In this document: piece after piece, positions 30,651-38,875 of the stretch | How positions within the stretch are numbered: position 1 is the stretch's first letter | Layout of the letters: each line of letters starts with the position of its first letter | Assembly: GCF_026340675.1 (NCBI RefSeq) | Contig: NZ_JAPEOX010000004.1 | Location: 248,001 to 312,000, forward strand | DNA: 64,000 nucleotides | Direction of reading: 5' to 3' | Source of the DNA: Streptomyces sp. NBC_01264 | Lineage (GTDB): Bacteria > Actinomycetota > Actinomycetes > Streptomycetales > Streptomycetaceae | The notes under the pieces: model-generated | The model's input: the letters and a program-made list of their open reading frames with translations, nothing else | What the model was told of the DNA's origin: nothing | Databases searched by the model: none | Position numbers and translations under genes: made by a program

Positions 30651-31301
30651 CTACCGGCTGGCGCCAACTGGCTGCGCCGGTATGCGGTAGCGGGCTTTTG
30701 CCGCACGGCAGTCGGGGCACCGACAGGCGTGCACCCGGTAGGAGTGCTCACTGCCGTGGCTGATGCCCGGGTCACGCCCGACGGTCAGGGCCTCGTCGAG
30801 AGCGCGGCCGAAGTCCTCCAGGATCCGCGCCCATACCCACAACCTCTGATGTGAGACGCCGATACGGCGCAGGGCGGCGTCCAGAGCGCTTCCGGCGGCC
30901 ACGTCGGCAAGGAGCTGCTGCCGGACGGGGGGCGGAAACGCGGCCTCGGCCTTGCGGCGTTTGGCGGCGGTGGTGTCGGCGGCGTGGTGCTCCGCGCAGG
31001 AGCACCCGTCGCCGGCGCGGCAACCCCGGCCGTAGGTGGTCGTGGGCTTCGCCCCGGGGTGGTACTGCACGGGACGAGGCGCGCGAGCGGCGGCCTGAAG
31101 TTCGCCGCCGGTCCACTCCCGTCGGTAGAAGGAGTCGTGTCTGCCCACCGGCACGGTGGTGCCCTGACCGAGATGGCCCCCGGCAGCCCACCTGGCGGCG
31201 GTCGTCCGGCTGACGCCGCACAGGCCGGCAACGTCGTCGACGGTGTAGACGCGGGCGGGCTGGATGGAGCCGACGACGTCGGTCAGGGGGTGGCGGCGCA
31301 C
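30651..31301 (-). CDS. Helix-turn-helix and zinc-type protein
   Basis: 216 aa, GTG 31301 with GGAGGA seven bases upstream. VYTVDDVAGLCGVSRTTAAR near residue 18 is an AlpA/MerR-type helix-turn-helix. A mid cysteine group (CRAGDGCSCAEHH) and a C-terminal YRVHACRCPDCRAAKARYR resemble zinc knuckles often found in actinophage and plasmid DNA-binding proteins. A second helical segment (ALDAALRRIGVSHQRLWVWA) may be another helix-turn-helix. It is a candidate regulator of nearby units. Its target is unknown. Confidence 0.78.
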   Translation of the reverse strand: MRRHPLTDVVGSIQPARVYTVDDVAGLCGVSRTTAARWAAGGHLGQGTTVPVGRHDSFYRREWTGGELQAAARAPRPVQYHPGAKPTTTYGRGCRAGDGCSCAEHHAADTTAAKRRKAEAAFPPPVRQQLLADVAAGSALDAALRRIGVSHQRLWVWARILEDFGRALDEALTVGRDPGISHGSEHSYRVHACRCPDCRAAKARYRIPAQPVGASR

Positions 31302-31390
31302 TTCGCTTCCTCCGAGTACGGGGATGGGTCAGCCTCGGGCTGGTCTTCCACCCCCGCGACGGCAGGGAGTAGGGCGCTGGATGTGCGGCG

Positions 31391-31480
31391 CGGGTCATCC
31401 CCGCGCACGCGGGGAGCAGCAAGCCGAGTTGTGCGAGAGGACTTCGGCTGCGGGGTCATCCCCGCGTGTGCGGGGAGCAG
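31391..31480 (-). CRISPR. Two-repeat type I-E-like CRISPR remnant
   Basis: Two 29-bp repeats at 31391-31419 and 31452-31480 (on the minus strand CTGCTCCCCGCGCACGCGGG then GATGACCCG) differ at a few positions and flank one 32-bp spacer (31420-31451). Repeat sequence, length and spacer length fit type I-E arrays of Streptomyces. A similar but irregular stretch lies near 31341-31372. No cas genes are in the window. Confidence 0.75.
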
Positions 31481-31586
31481 GTGCGCGAGCGAGCGTACCA
31501 GCGAGGGCCGCACCCTCGCAGGGGTTCGTGGAGCGGCGGCGAGCCTCGGAGTACGGCCTCCCCTCCGCCCTGGACTTTGAGGCCGC

Positions 31587-31814
31587 TCACGTGCGGCGCC
31601 CTACCTCCGGAACTGCGGCGCGACGGGCGGCCAGGTGGCGCTCCATGTCACGCTCCAGCCAGAAGAGCCCCGCCGACGTCCCAAGCAACAGCAGGCCGAC
31701 GAACAGCAAGTAGGCGACGTACCGGTCCGCCCCGCCGCCCGCGGCGGCCGTCGCAAGCGTCAAACAGAGCAGGCCGGCCAGGCCGGTCAGGTACTTGGCG
31801 TCTCTCGCACCCAT
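31587..31814 (-). CDS. Small two-span membrane protein
   Basis: 75 aa from ATG 31814 (AAGGGG nine bases upstream). Two hydrophobic segments, LTGLAGLLCLTLATAAAGGG and YLLFVGLLLLGTSAGLFWLE, are followed by a basic tail (RHLAARRAAVPEVGRRT), predicted inside. The family is unknown. It lies after the mycosin-like gene on the same strand, separated by 200 bp without features. Confidence 0.65.
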   Translation of the reverse strand: MGARDAKYLTGLAGLLCLTLATAAAGGGADRYVAYLLFVGLLLLGTSAGLFWLERDMERHLAARRAAVPEVGRRT

Positions 31815-32013
31815 CTCCTGGATCCCCTTTCCCGAGGTGACAAGGCAGCGATCAGGGTATCGGCCCGGCGCCAGGCCCAGTCCGCTCAACCGTGCGAGGC
31901 CGCCCAGCACCTGCGGCCATGGCCACGGCCGCGCCCCCGGGGGCCACCCCAAAGCAGCCGCCGGGGCTCGCTCGCGCGGCCGGCGGCGGTCCTCAGGGGC
32001 CTGGGGAGAAGGA

Positions 32014-33195
32014 TCAGCCGCGGCGGCGCTTGATGATCAGCGTGCCGGCGAGGCCGAGGCCCGCGGCTACGACGGCGCCGAGCGCCAGCCACTGCCAAGG
32101 CGGGCCCGCTTCCTCAGACGCAACTCTCGCCGGGGCCACAGCGGTCTGCCCGGTGCTGGGGGTCGGGGCCGGGGTGGGCGGCTTCGTGGGGACCGGGGCC
32201 AAGGGGTCCACGTCAGGGGCCCCCGGGGTGCCCGCCCTCTCGAGCAGAACCATGCGCGGGCGGACCGCCCCGTAGCCGATCCAGTCGTTGCGCTTGGCCC
32301 CGTCGATGGGGCCGCCGGCGGTTTCGATGAGGACGCGGGTGACCTGATGTGCGGTCCAGTCGGGGTGAGCCGACCAGACGAGAGCGGCGGAGGCGGAGGC
32401 CAGGGCAGTGGCGTACGACGTGCCTCCGTCAGCGACGCACCAGCCGCTGTTCTCCTTGCAGCGGATCCGGGCCTTGCTGCCGTATGCGGACAGGTCCGTG
32501 GTGTGCCCGTGGGAAGAGAGGTCCAGCGGCATGGCCTTCTCGTCGATGGCTCCTATGCCGAGGACTCCCGGAACCTGGGTGATCAAGTTGATCGCGTTGT
32601 TGCCCTCCCCCTCATTTCCCATGGCAGCGATGACGAGTACCCCCTTGCTCTGGGCGTACTGAACAGCCGCCTTAAGCCTTGGGTAGGAGTAGTAGTCGCC
32701 CCAGCTCAGGTTGATGATCCTGGCCCCGTTGTCGGCCGCGTACCGGATTCCCTTGGCACCCTCGGCTCCTGCGGCAAACGCCATGGGCGTGCCGAGGCTG
32801 GTGCGTACGGGCATGATCTTGGCGCCGGGGGCCAGACCCTTGGGGCCTCCTCCTGAGCCGTCGCCGACGATAGCGGCGGTCATGGTGGTCCCGTGCCCGT
32901 CGACATCGTCGTGGGGCGAGTACTTCTTGTCCGGCTGCTCGATGGGCGGGGACATGACCGACACGCCTGGAAGGACGGACTCGCTGCGCACGCCCGGCAC
33001 TTCCTTGAAGCCGCTGTCGACGACGGCAACGGTGATGCCGCTGCCGTCTGCGACCTTCCACATCTCCTGGGCCTTCATGATCGTGAGGTAGTCCGGCGGG
33101 TCGCTGGCGGCTGCCGCCGGCATCACCGTGCCGACGCCGACCGCCCACGCCGCGACGACGACGCCCACCGCCCTCCACCACGAACCCCGCCGCAT
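32014..33195 (-). CDS. Mycosin-like subtilisin protease (S8), membrane anchored
   Basis: 393 aa. An N-terminal signal (WWRAVGVVVAAWAVGVGTVM, then PAAAASD) precedes an S8 catalytic domain: Asp in ITVAVVDSGF, His in DVDGHGTTMTAAI, Asn-bearing RIINLSWGDYY and Ser in DGGTSYATALASAS. A Pro/Thr-rich linker leads to a C-terminal membrane helix (WLALGAVVAAGLGLAGTLI) and RRRG. This is the plan of mycosins (MycP), the proteases of type VII secretion, held outside the membrane. No other type VII components are in the window. The leader is shared with the two toxins, so joint control is likely. Confidence 0.9.
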   Translation of the reverse strand: MRRGSWWRAVGVVVAAWAVGVGTVMPAAAASDPPDYLTIMKAQEMWKVADGSGITVAVVDSGFKEVPGVRSESVLPGVSVMSPPIEQPDKKYSPHDDVDGHGTTMTAAIVGDGSGGGPKGLAPGAKIMPVRTSLGTPMAFAAGAEGAKGIRYAADNGARIINLSWGDYYSYPRLKAAVQYAQSKGVLVIAAMGNEGEGNNAINLITQVPGVLGIGAIDEKAMPLDLSSHGHTTDLSAYGSKARIRCKENSGWCVADGGTSYATALASASAALVWSAHPDWTAHQVTRVLIETAGGPIDGAKRNDWIGYGAVRPRMVLLERAGTPGAPDVDPLAPVPTKPPTPAPTPSTGQTAVAPARVASEEAGPPWQWLALGAVVAAGLGLAGTLIIKRRRG

Positions 33196-33443
33196 GGCCG
33201 GGCTGCTTCCCCTGCATCGCCGTCCGCCCTGGGCGATCGATCTGTACACGTTCTGCTCCCCTGCTCCGAGCCAGTGTTCTGGCCGTTCACGAGCAGGTTG
33301 GGGGAGTGGGCCTGTGGACAGAGGCCGGCGCCGGGACACGGCCCCGGGGCGGGGCGGTCAGCGCCCGGCCCGCTGCTCCACCAGGAGGTGGACGAGGGTT
33401 TCGGCGAGCTGGCCAGGGTCGCCGTCGCCGAGCGCCGCAAGGG
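33187..33443 (-). repeat. Leader repeat, copy 3 (mycosin gene)
   Basis: Probable source copy, since here the 3' end of the upstream gene is intact. Substitutions relative to copies 1 and 2 fall at any codon position, so it is conserved as DNA or RNA, not protein. GTGTACAGAT near 33240 is a possible -10 region. Confidence 0.85.
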
Positions 33444-34209
33444 CCTGGCGGGCGTGTGCGCGTGCCGACTCGCGAGGGCCGACCGCGCCCCCGCCCTGTC
33501 CTGCCAGGCCGGCGTAGTACCGGGCGTTGCGCAGCTCCCGCGCCGCCAGGTCGATGTGACGGAGCACGTCCTCGCCCAGGATCTCCCGCGCCGGGACCGG
33601 CCCCAGAGGGAGCGGCCGCGGGCTGTGGCCCGTGATCAGGTGCTGCTCCCGGCGGAAGACAGCCTCCTGCCGGGTGGCGACGCACCCGACCTCGCCGTGC
33701 TCGTCGCAGACCACGAGGAAGTCGACGTACGGGTCGGTGCCGAGCTCGGTGACGCGGACCAGGGCGCTCTCGGTCACCTCGGCGACCTGGAACGTGTCCC
33801 CGACGTGCGGCCGGTAGATGCGCAGGCAGTGGGAGCACGCCCGGTCGAGATGGATGGAGGCGTCCTCGCCCTCGACGCAGAGATGGAGATGCCCGCCGGC
33901 GTCCACCAGGAGGCGTCCCCGGCCGCGGTTGTCGGAGTCGAACGACACGGTGGCGCTCATCGTGGGCGCGCAGCGCCGGGCGATGTCCTCGACTACGCCG
34001 AGGACGGAGAACCAGATGCCGGCGTCCACCCAGGTGGCGTCGGCGAACACGAAGCCGGTCAGAGCAGGGTCCGTGCCGTCCCCGGCATACGTGGGCATGC
34101 CGAGCCCGCTGTTGAGGAGCCGGCCGTACTCGGTTTCGATGCCGCTCAGGGCAACGGGCGGGTCGAAGGTGACGGTGCCGTGGAGGTGCAGTTCGTCGTC
34201 GCCGGACAT
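33358..34209 (-). CDS. Hypothetical protein upstream of mycosin gene
   Basis: 283 aa from the ATG at 34209 (GAGGAG nine bases upstream); the ATG at 34218 touches the ribosome site. Its N-terminal part (GTVTFDPPVALSGIETEYGR, SFDSDNRGRGRLLVDAGGHL) looks beta-rich, with CSHCLRIYRPHVGD in the middle. The C-terminus is helical (ELRNARYYAGLAG, then LVHLLVEQRAGR). The family is unknown. It is the third gene of the C6 unit, and its 3' end has been duplicated to 30529-30612. Confidence 0.75.
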   Translation of the reverse strand: MSGDDELHLHGTVTFDPPVALSGIETEYGRLLNSGLGMPTYAGDGTDPALTGFVFADATWVDAGIWFSVLGVVEDIARRCAPTMSATVSFDSDNRGRGRLLVDAGGHLHLCVEGEDASIHLDRACSHCLRIYRPHVGDTFQVAEVTESALVRVTELGTDPYVDFLVVCDEHGEVGCVATRQEAVFRREQHLITGHSPRPLPLGPVPAREILGEDVLRHIDLAARELRNARYYAGLAGQGGGAVGPRESARAHARQALAALGDGDPGQLAETLVHLLVEQRAGR

Positions 34210-34248
34210 GGGGGCCATCTCCTCGGGGGTGGGCCGGTGGGGTGGGGC

Positions 34249-34578
34249 TCAGGTCAGGGGGCAGCGCATCAGCAGCCGCAGCGAGCCGGGCGAGATCTCG
34301 TTGTCGCGGACGACGGACCCGTCCGGGGCGGTCCAGTAGGCCTCCCGGCCGCCGCCGTCCGCGTGGCGGGCGGTGCGCAGGAGAGTGCGGCGGCCGTCGA
34401 ACGCGACGTCGCCCTGGCGGAAGAGGTCACGGGTCAGCTCGACGGTCAGATCGTCCTCGGACTCGTAGGAGACGAGCGTGCGCGGGGAGAGTTCGAGCTC
34501 GCCCGGTTCGTGGCGCCGGACCTCGGCGTCGATGGTGATGCGCACGAAGTCGCCAGGGGAGAGAAGGGGAATGGGCAC
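34249..34578 (-). CDS. Hypothetical small protein (C6 unit)
   Basis: 109 aa, GTG 34578 with AAGGAG six bases upstream. IPLLSPGDFVRITIDAEVRR, TLVSYESEDDLTVELTRDLF and LLRTARHADGGGREAYWTAP suggest an all-beta barrel. The family is unknown. It is the second gene of the unit. Confidence 0.75.
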   Translation of the reverse strand: MPIPLLSPGDFVRITIDAEVRRHEPGELELSPRTLVSYESEDDLTVELTRDLFRQGDVAFDGRRTLLRTARHADGGGREAYWTAPDGSVVRDNEISPGSLRLLMRCPLT

Positions 34579-34652
34579 GTGTGCTCCTTGGTCGTTTCGG
34601 GGTGCGCCGCGCTGCGGCCGCCGGGGATCGGTCTCCCCGACGGCCCGCTGCC

Positions 34653-35045
34653 TCAGCGGGCGGGGGTGAGAGCGGGCTGGGGGGTTGCCGTGTCCCCCGG
34701 AGCAGCGGGGATCTCCGCGCCGACGATGACCATGACGAGCTCGTCGGGGTTCCAGACGAAGGACTCGCCGTCCATGGCGAGCGTCTCGCCGGAGGCGTCC
34801 AGGACCGGCGTGGCCTTGAACGCCACGAAGGAGTGGACGCCCCAGAAGTGGCCGCGCCGGGCGGGGGTCGGCTGCTCGCAGTCGCCCATGTACCAGTCGC
34901 CTTCCCGGACATCCCGGGCGGGAACGACGCGCAACTTGACCGGATCGATTCCGGCGGGCGGCTGCTGGTAGGGGTAGCCGGCGGAGTCGGCGGGCGGGCG
35001 GGCGGTCACGGTGACCGGGTGGAGAACAGCGCTGATCACGGCCAT
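34653..35045 (-). CDS. Hypothetical small protein, first gene of C6 unit
   Basis: 130 aa from ATG 35045 (GGGAGCC upstream). It contains VKLRVVPARDVREGDWYMGD, a motif like a small beta domain, and later WGVHSFVAFKATPVLDASGE and VWNPDELVMVIV. The family is not recognised. Transcription should start at C6, about 65 bp upstream, giving an mRNA that begins with the conserved hairpin at 35089-35107. Confidence 0.75.
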   Translation of the reverse strand: MAVISAVLHPVTVTARPPADSAGYPYQQPPAGIDPVKLRVVPARDVREGDWYMGDCEQPTPARRGHFWGVHSFVAFKATPVLDASGETLAMDGESFVWNPDELVMVIVGAEIPAAPGDTATPQPALTPAR

Positions 35046-35088
35046 GGGGCGGCTCCCGACTTGAGTGCGCGAATCGCAGTGGTGAGGC

Positions 35089-35107
35089 CGGGCGCTTGCT
35101 CCGTCCG
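35089..35107 (-). promoter_or_regulatory. Conserved 5' hairpin H1 (loop GAGCAAG)
   Basis: In the C6 transcript, CGGACG/CGCCCG pair (one mismatch) around loop GAGCAAG, followed by CCACTGCGA. It is the poorest stem of the nine. Confidence 0.6.
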
Positions 35108-35113
35108 ACCCAT

Positions 35114-35159
35114 TCACTAAATTACCCGCACTGGGGATTGATGTCAAGTTTTACGCGTC
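35114..35159 (-). promoter_or_regulatory. Promoter cassette C6
   Basis: Leftward GACGCGTAAAAC, TTGACA, 17 bp ending GGG, TAATTTAGTGA. Drives 35045-33358. Confidence 0.85.
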
Positions 35160-35332
35160 GTATTCCTCGGTGGGCTACGCCGTGCGACGGGGATCTGCAG
35201 CCGTCCGTGACGGAAACCGTGACTACGTGCTTGGCTTTCCGCCGCCTTCGGCCGGTTCGAAGCCGTTGGCGCCGGCGTGGTTCTCCACGCCGGCGCTCCA
35301 CCACATGCACGGACGTGTGGTCATGGCGGCTG

Positions 35333-35848
35333 TCAGGCGTAGCGGTAGCGGGCTGCGGTGGTGCGGCTGGAATACAGGACTGCCGCATCGGGGTGATCCT
35401 CCATGACGTGCTCGAAGGCGTCCCTGCGGGCTTCGTCGAGAGTGCGGGTGCAGCCGTGCCGCCGACAACTGAACTGCATCCGGACCCGCCCGTCGGGATC
35501 ACCCTTCAGCGAAAGGACGCGGCACCCCCAGCCGAAGGGGTGGCGCTTGTTGAAGGGGTGCCGGTAGGCGTCCGCGACCGGGCCCGGGACACCCGGCTGG
35601 ATGAGCAGCGCGTGCACGGAGTACTCGGGCGCTCCGAGCCCGTAAGGCGTCACCTCCAGCCAGGACAGGTTCAGGGCGGGCCACTCTTCGGCGGACAGCA
35701 GCACATCGCAGTGGATGGGCTGAACGCGGGGGAAGCCCGGCCAGTCGGCGGGCGCGCCCTGAGGGCGAGGCAGAGGCGCAGTCATGGGCAGCTTGGGCAG
35801 ATTGAGCGGCATGGGCAGGGGGATCTTTCCGGAGAAGGGGTGGGTCAT
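35333..35848 (-). CDS. Hypothetical protein, last gene of C7 unit
   Basis: 171 aa, ATG start with only a weak GGGTG upstream. The middle holds IHCDVLLSAEEWPALNLSWL and KRHPFGWGCRVLSLKGDPDG. The C-terminus (FSCRRHGCTRTLDEARRDAF, EHVMEDHPDA) has a C-x5-C followed by a histidine, possibly a zinc-binding hook. The same kind of tail appears in the 54725-55567 protein (RCRQDGCLASVRAVMPHV). The family is unknown. Confidence 0.72.
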   Translation of the reverse strand: MTHPFSGKIPLPMPLNLPKLPMTAPLPRPQGAPADWPGFPRVQPIHCDVLLSAEEWPALNLSWLEVTPYGLGAPEYSVHALLIQPGVPGPVADAYRHPFNKRHPFGWGCRVLSLKGDPDGRVRMQFSCRRHGCTRTLDEARRDAFEHVMEDHPDAAVLYSSRTTAARYRYA

Positions 35849-35968
35849 TGCGCACCCGGGACGAGACGTGGAGGAGAAGGGTCAGGCGCGAGGGTCAAAG
35901 CGCAGGGGATGTGCTGGGCGGCGTGCTCGCCGGTGACGCGGGCGGCGTACGCGGAGTCCTCGGCGGGA

Positions 35969-36673
35969 TCACACGGCGCCCGGGCTCGGTCGACTGAACC
36001 ACTCGGCCACCGCCTGGGCTCCCCGGTCGACCTCCTTCTGGTCCGGTACGCCGCAGAAGAGGAAGACCTGAGCCGTCTCGTGGAAGTCCACGCCGCCATC
36101 GGGTACCCAGGCCACGGCGCGGAAGCCGCCCGGCCACCCGGTGGAGTCCGTCAGCAGCTGGAGCGAGATGTGCTCACCGAGCAGGGCCCGATCCTGCGGG
36201 ACACCGGCCGGGTGGGCGAACACGACGCCCTCCTCATGGTCGTACCAGGCGTTAGCCCCCGCCGCCTGGATGGCGTCGACCAGACGCTGGGCGTTGCCCG
36301 GCACAGGGATGTGAACGTGCCCGGCCCGCGTCCTGGCGGCGTGCTCGACTACGGCAAGGACGCAGGCCTCCGCGTCCTTCTCGATGCTGAGCCCCGGCTT
36401 GCCGGCGTAGATCACGTCGACGTACTCCCGCCCGCCTTCGTACAGGGCTGCGCTCCAGGGCTCGTCGTGCTCGGTCACCGGCCGGTCGGCGCGCTCGCCG
36501 GATGCGATCAGGAAGTGCGCGTGCAGGAAAACATCGTCGGCCGGCGTCTCGGGGTCGAGGGGGACGGCGAAGAAGGTGGTCCCGCCGTCGCCGTGGAGAC
36601 GAGCGGGATAGCCGTGCAGACGCAGTGCGGCGGACATGACGTCGGCCTCGGTTCGCGGCGGAGCGGAGTACAT
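35969..36673 (-). CDS. Hypothetical protein of C7 unit
   Basis: 234 aa, ATG with AAGGATT six bases upstream. ADVMSAALRLHGYPARLHGD with FFAVPLDPETPADDVFLHAH looks alpha-beta; later IPVPGNAQRLVDAIQAAGAN and FLFCGVPDQKEVDRGAQAVA. The C-terminal WFSRP follows. The family is unknown; the pattern is typical of cytoplasmic enzymes or binding proteins, with no membrane segment. Confidence 0.75.
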   Translation of the reverse strand: MYSAPPRTEADVMSAALRLHGYPARLHGDGGTTFFAVPLDPETPADDVFLHAHFLIASGERADRPVTEHDEPWSAALYEGGREYVDVIYAGKPGLSIEKDAEACVLAVVEHAARTRAGHVHIPVPGNAQRLVDAIQAAGANAWYDHEEGVVFAHPAGVPQDRALLGEHISLQLLTDSTGWPGGFRAVAWVPDGGVDFHETAQVFLFCGVPDQKEVDRGAQAVAEWFSRPSPGAV

Positions 36674-36789
36674 GGGCGGAATCCTTCGGTCAAGGGAGAG
36701 CGGGCGGCCGTACGGGTGGGCGTCGAGAGCTCTGGGGGTGCGGCCCGGTGGGCCTCTGGGCCACGGTCACCGCGGCGGTTGAGGCGGTG

Positions 36790-37293
36790 TCACCGCCCGA
36801 GGAGGGGCTTCGGGGTGAACGCGTCCACGTGGACGGCCCCGTCAGGGGCGGCTTCGCCGGTGGCCGTCTGCGCGGCGACAGGCTGGGCGCGCCCGGCCAC
36901 GATGTGCCACACCTGGACGGTGTCGGGCCCGTCGACGTGCTTGGTCCGCGCCGTGACGAACACGGGGTCGGGCGAGCCGTGGGAGGCGAGGATGAGCGTC
37001 GCCAGATGCATGACTTCGCCGGACATGGTCGTGCCGTCCGTCGTCATGACGCCGAACAGGTCCTTGTCGTCCGCCTCGACGAAGGCGGCCACGATATGCG
37101 TGCCCGTCCCGAGCCCGGCGGCGATCCCGCGCAGGTAGCCCTCGGCGAGGCGCCTGTTGGTGTCGAGGAATACGTTGAGCGAGAGGCCCCGGGCCGATGC
37201 TTCGCGTCGCAGGAGCGCGCGGCACCAGACGTTGAGATGGCGCAAGCGCTGCTCGGCGTCCTCGGCGCTGAAGGACGGATGGGCGCCGGTCAC
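36790..37293 (-). CDS. Hypothetical protein, first gene of C7 unit
   Basis: 167 aa, GTG 37293 with GAGGAGG five bases upstream. NVWCRALLRREASARGLSLN and FLDTNRRLAEGYLRGIAAGL are helical; IVAAFVEADDKDLFGVMTTD and VFVTARTKHVDGPDTVQVWH are strands. The family is unknown. The mRNA leader forms a different hairpin (GGGTGT/ACACCC) from the GAGCAAG type. Confidence 0.75.
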   Translation of the reverse strand: MTGAHPSFSAEDAEQRLRHLNVWCRALLRREASARGLSLNVFLDTNRRLAEGYLRGIAAGLGTGTHIVAAFVEADDKDLFGVMTTDGTTMSGEVMHLATLILASHGSPDPVFVTARTKHVDGPDTVQVWHIVAGRAQPVAAQTATGEAAPDGAVHVDAFTPKPLLGR

Positions 37294-37366
37294 ACGGCCT
37301 CCTCGGGCGATGGGTAAGCGGTTCAGGGGTGCGAGAAGCAGGGTGTTCTCACACCCGCTCGCCTTC

Positions 37367-37412
37367 TCCTAATTTACTCGCACCCCTCCGCGCAGTCAAG
37401 TTTTACGCGCCA
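37367..37412 (-). promoter_or_regulatory. Promoter cassette C7
   Basis: Leftward GCGCGTAAAAC, TTGACT, 17 bp, TAAATTAGGAG. Drives 37293-35333. Confidence 0.85.
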
Positions 37413-37943
37413 AAATGGAGGGGGTTTCGTGGCCTGCCGAAGACCCTCGTGCTCGCCGGCCTCGGCCGTCCGCTCTGACCCGGCAGACCGCCGGGACGCC
37501 GGTGACGGACGACGCCCTACGCCCGAGCCGGCAGGATGCCGCACCGCTCGAGCCAACAGAAACCCGCAGGGCGGACTTCCCCATCCCGGAGCGCACCGCC
37601 GTTCATGACGCGGCGCGGGCTCCAGGGAGGATGGCCTCCGCCGTGGAGGCTGAGCACGCGTCGCCGCCTCAGCGCGGGATTGGCGGCTGTGCTCGTCGGT
37701 GAGGGCCGACGACCCCGTGGTCACCGAACCACCTTCCGCCTGCCTCTGGCCCACGCTCTGTCGGACGGTATCGAGCACCCGGTCACGGCGCGCGCCGAGC
37801 CTCGAACGAGAGGGGCGTTCTTTTCGAGCGCCCGGGAGCCGGTCCTTCTGTGCGCTCCGTACCGAACGCGAAGGGCCGAGCGGGATGACCACCCGCGGTC
37901 GCGCCCTGCTGCCGGACGGGCATGGGGGACGACGAAGGCAGTT

Positions 37944-38465
37944 TGCTGCAGCTCCGAGGCGATCGGCCGTGCAGCGATTCGACCGCTAGTACGGGCTGCT
38001 GGCTCTGGTCGGTGACGCTGCTGCACCGGACCAGCCGTGCAGCGCGCTGCACGGCTGCCAGCTCACGCTGCTGCTGCGACGTCACCGAGGACGGGGCTCG
38101 GAGGGTGTAGCACCCGGGAAGCGCTGCCCGGGCGACTGCGTGCAGCAGCGCCCCTGACGGTCGCCCGGACTTCACGCTCGCCCTCCGGGATGGGGTCCTG
38201 ACCAGCGGCTTTTCTGTGCAGCGCTGCAATGCAGCGCCTGCTGCACGCACCCCGACGGCCGGCTGCTGCTCACTGCTGCTCCTTCGCGCCGTGCGCAGCG
38301 CTGCACCCGCTCCCTTGCAGCGGCGGGATGCAGCGGCGACGCCGCCGAAGCGTCCGGGACGTCGAGGTGGCTGTGCAGCGACAGAGCCGGCCGCTTCATC
38401 AGGTGGTGCAGCGTCACCGTGCAGCACTTCGCGGCTGCAGGCCGGACGGCGCCCCTGCAGCCGAT
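37944..38465. repeat. TGCAGC/GCTGCA iteron cluster
   Basis: At least 18 copies of TGCAGC or its complement lie within about 520 bp, many as GTGCAGCG. They include a 26-bp perfect palindrome at 38032-38057 (half-site CAGCCGTGCAGCG) and the 12-bp palindrome TGCAGCGCTGCA at 38217-38228. Such clusters occur at plasmid origins and partition sites. Confidence 0.7.
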
Positions 38466-38481
38466 CACCGGGCGCTGGGGC

Positions 38482-38610
38482 GTGCGCGGTCACCGCCACT
38501 GACCAGCTGGACCAGGTGGCCGCCGCGGTAGTGGGCTCCCCGGCCGGCAAGGGTCGCCGGGGCGCCGGGCCCGCAGGGTGATGTCCCGCTTACCGTCCCG
38601 ATGCCGCCGA
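38482..38610. pseudogene. Two opposed ligA fragments
   Basis: 38482-38538 resembles the plus strand at 20761-20820 (inside ligA, coding on minus). 38538-38610 resembles the minus strand of 20935-21005 (LigA segment GKVAGGAAPQGDVPHTVPML), so it is coding on plus. The two abut in opposite orientation. They are remnants of a rearranged ligase gene. Confidence 0.7.
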
Positions 38611-38842
38611 GGTGAGTGATCGTCGGGGCGGAGGGCGCCTGGCGGAGCTCACCGGTGCGAGGGGACGGCGGAGTCATGACGCTCGTGGACACCATGGGGT
38701 GCTCGTGCCTCGCGCCGCGAATCCGTCGGTGGCTCGGCAGGCAGGGCAGACGGGGGAGGGCCTGGATCCCGCCCGAGACGTAGGCGACGAGTGAACGCGG
38801 TGGTGGCCTTCGGGGTGCCGAGCCGACTTCAATCGGGCGAAT

Positions 38843-38875
38843 CCTCTAATTGACCCATGCGGGGTGTGTAAGAGC
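38843..38875 (-). promoter_or_regulatory. Decayed cassette C8
   Basis: Leftward, only the -10 end survives (TCAATTAGAGG). TTGAC and GCGTAAAAC are gone. No intact gene follows. Confidence 0.5.

Noticed and set aside
31341..31372. Possible third CRISPR repeat
   Set aside because: Resembles the repeat but carries insertions and is not spaced by 32 bp from the first clear repeat.
37536..38015. Plus-strand frame in the gene-poor region
   Set aside because: No ribosome site, poor protein texture, overlaps the start of the iteron cluster.
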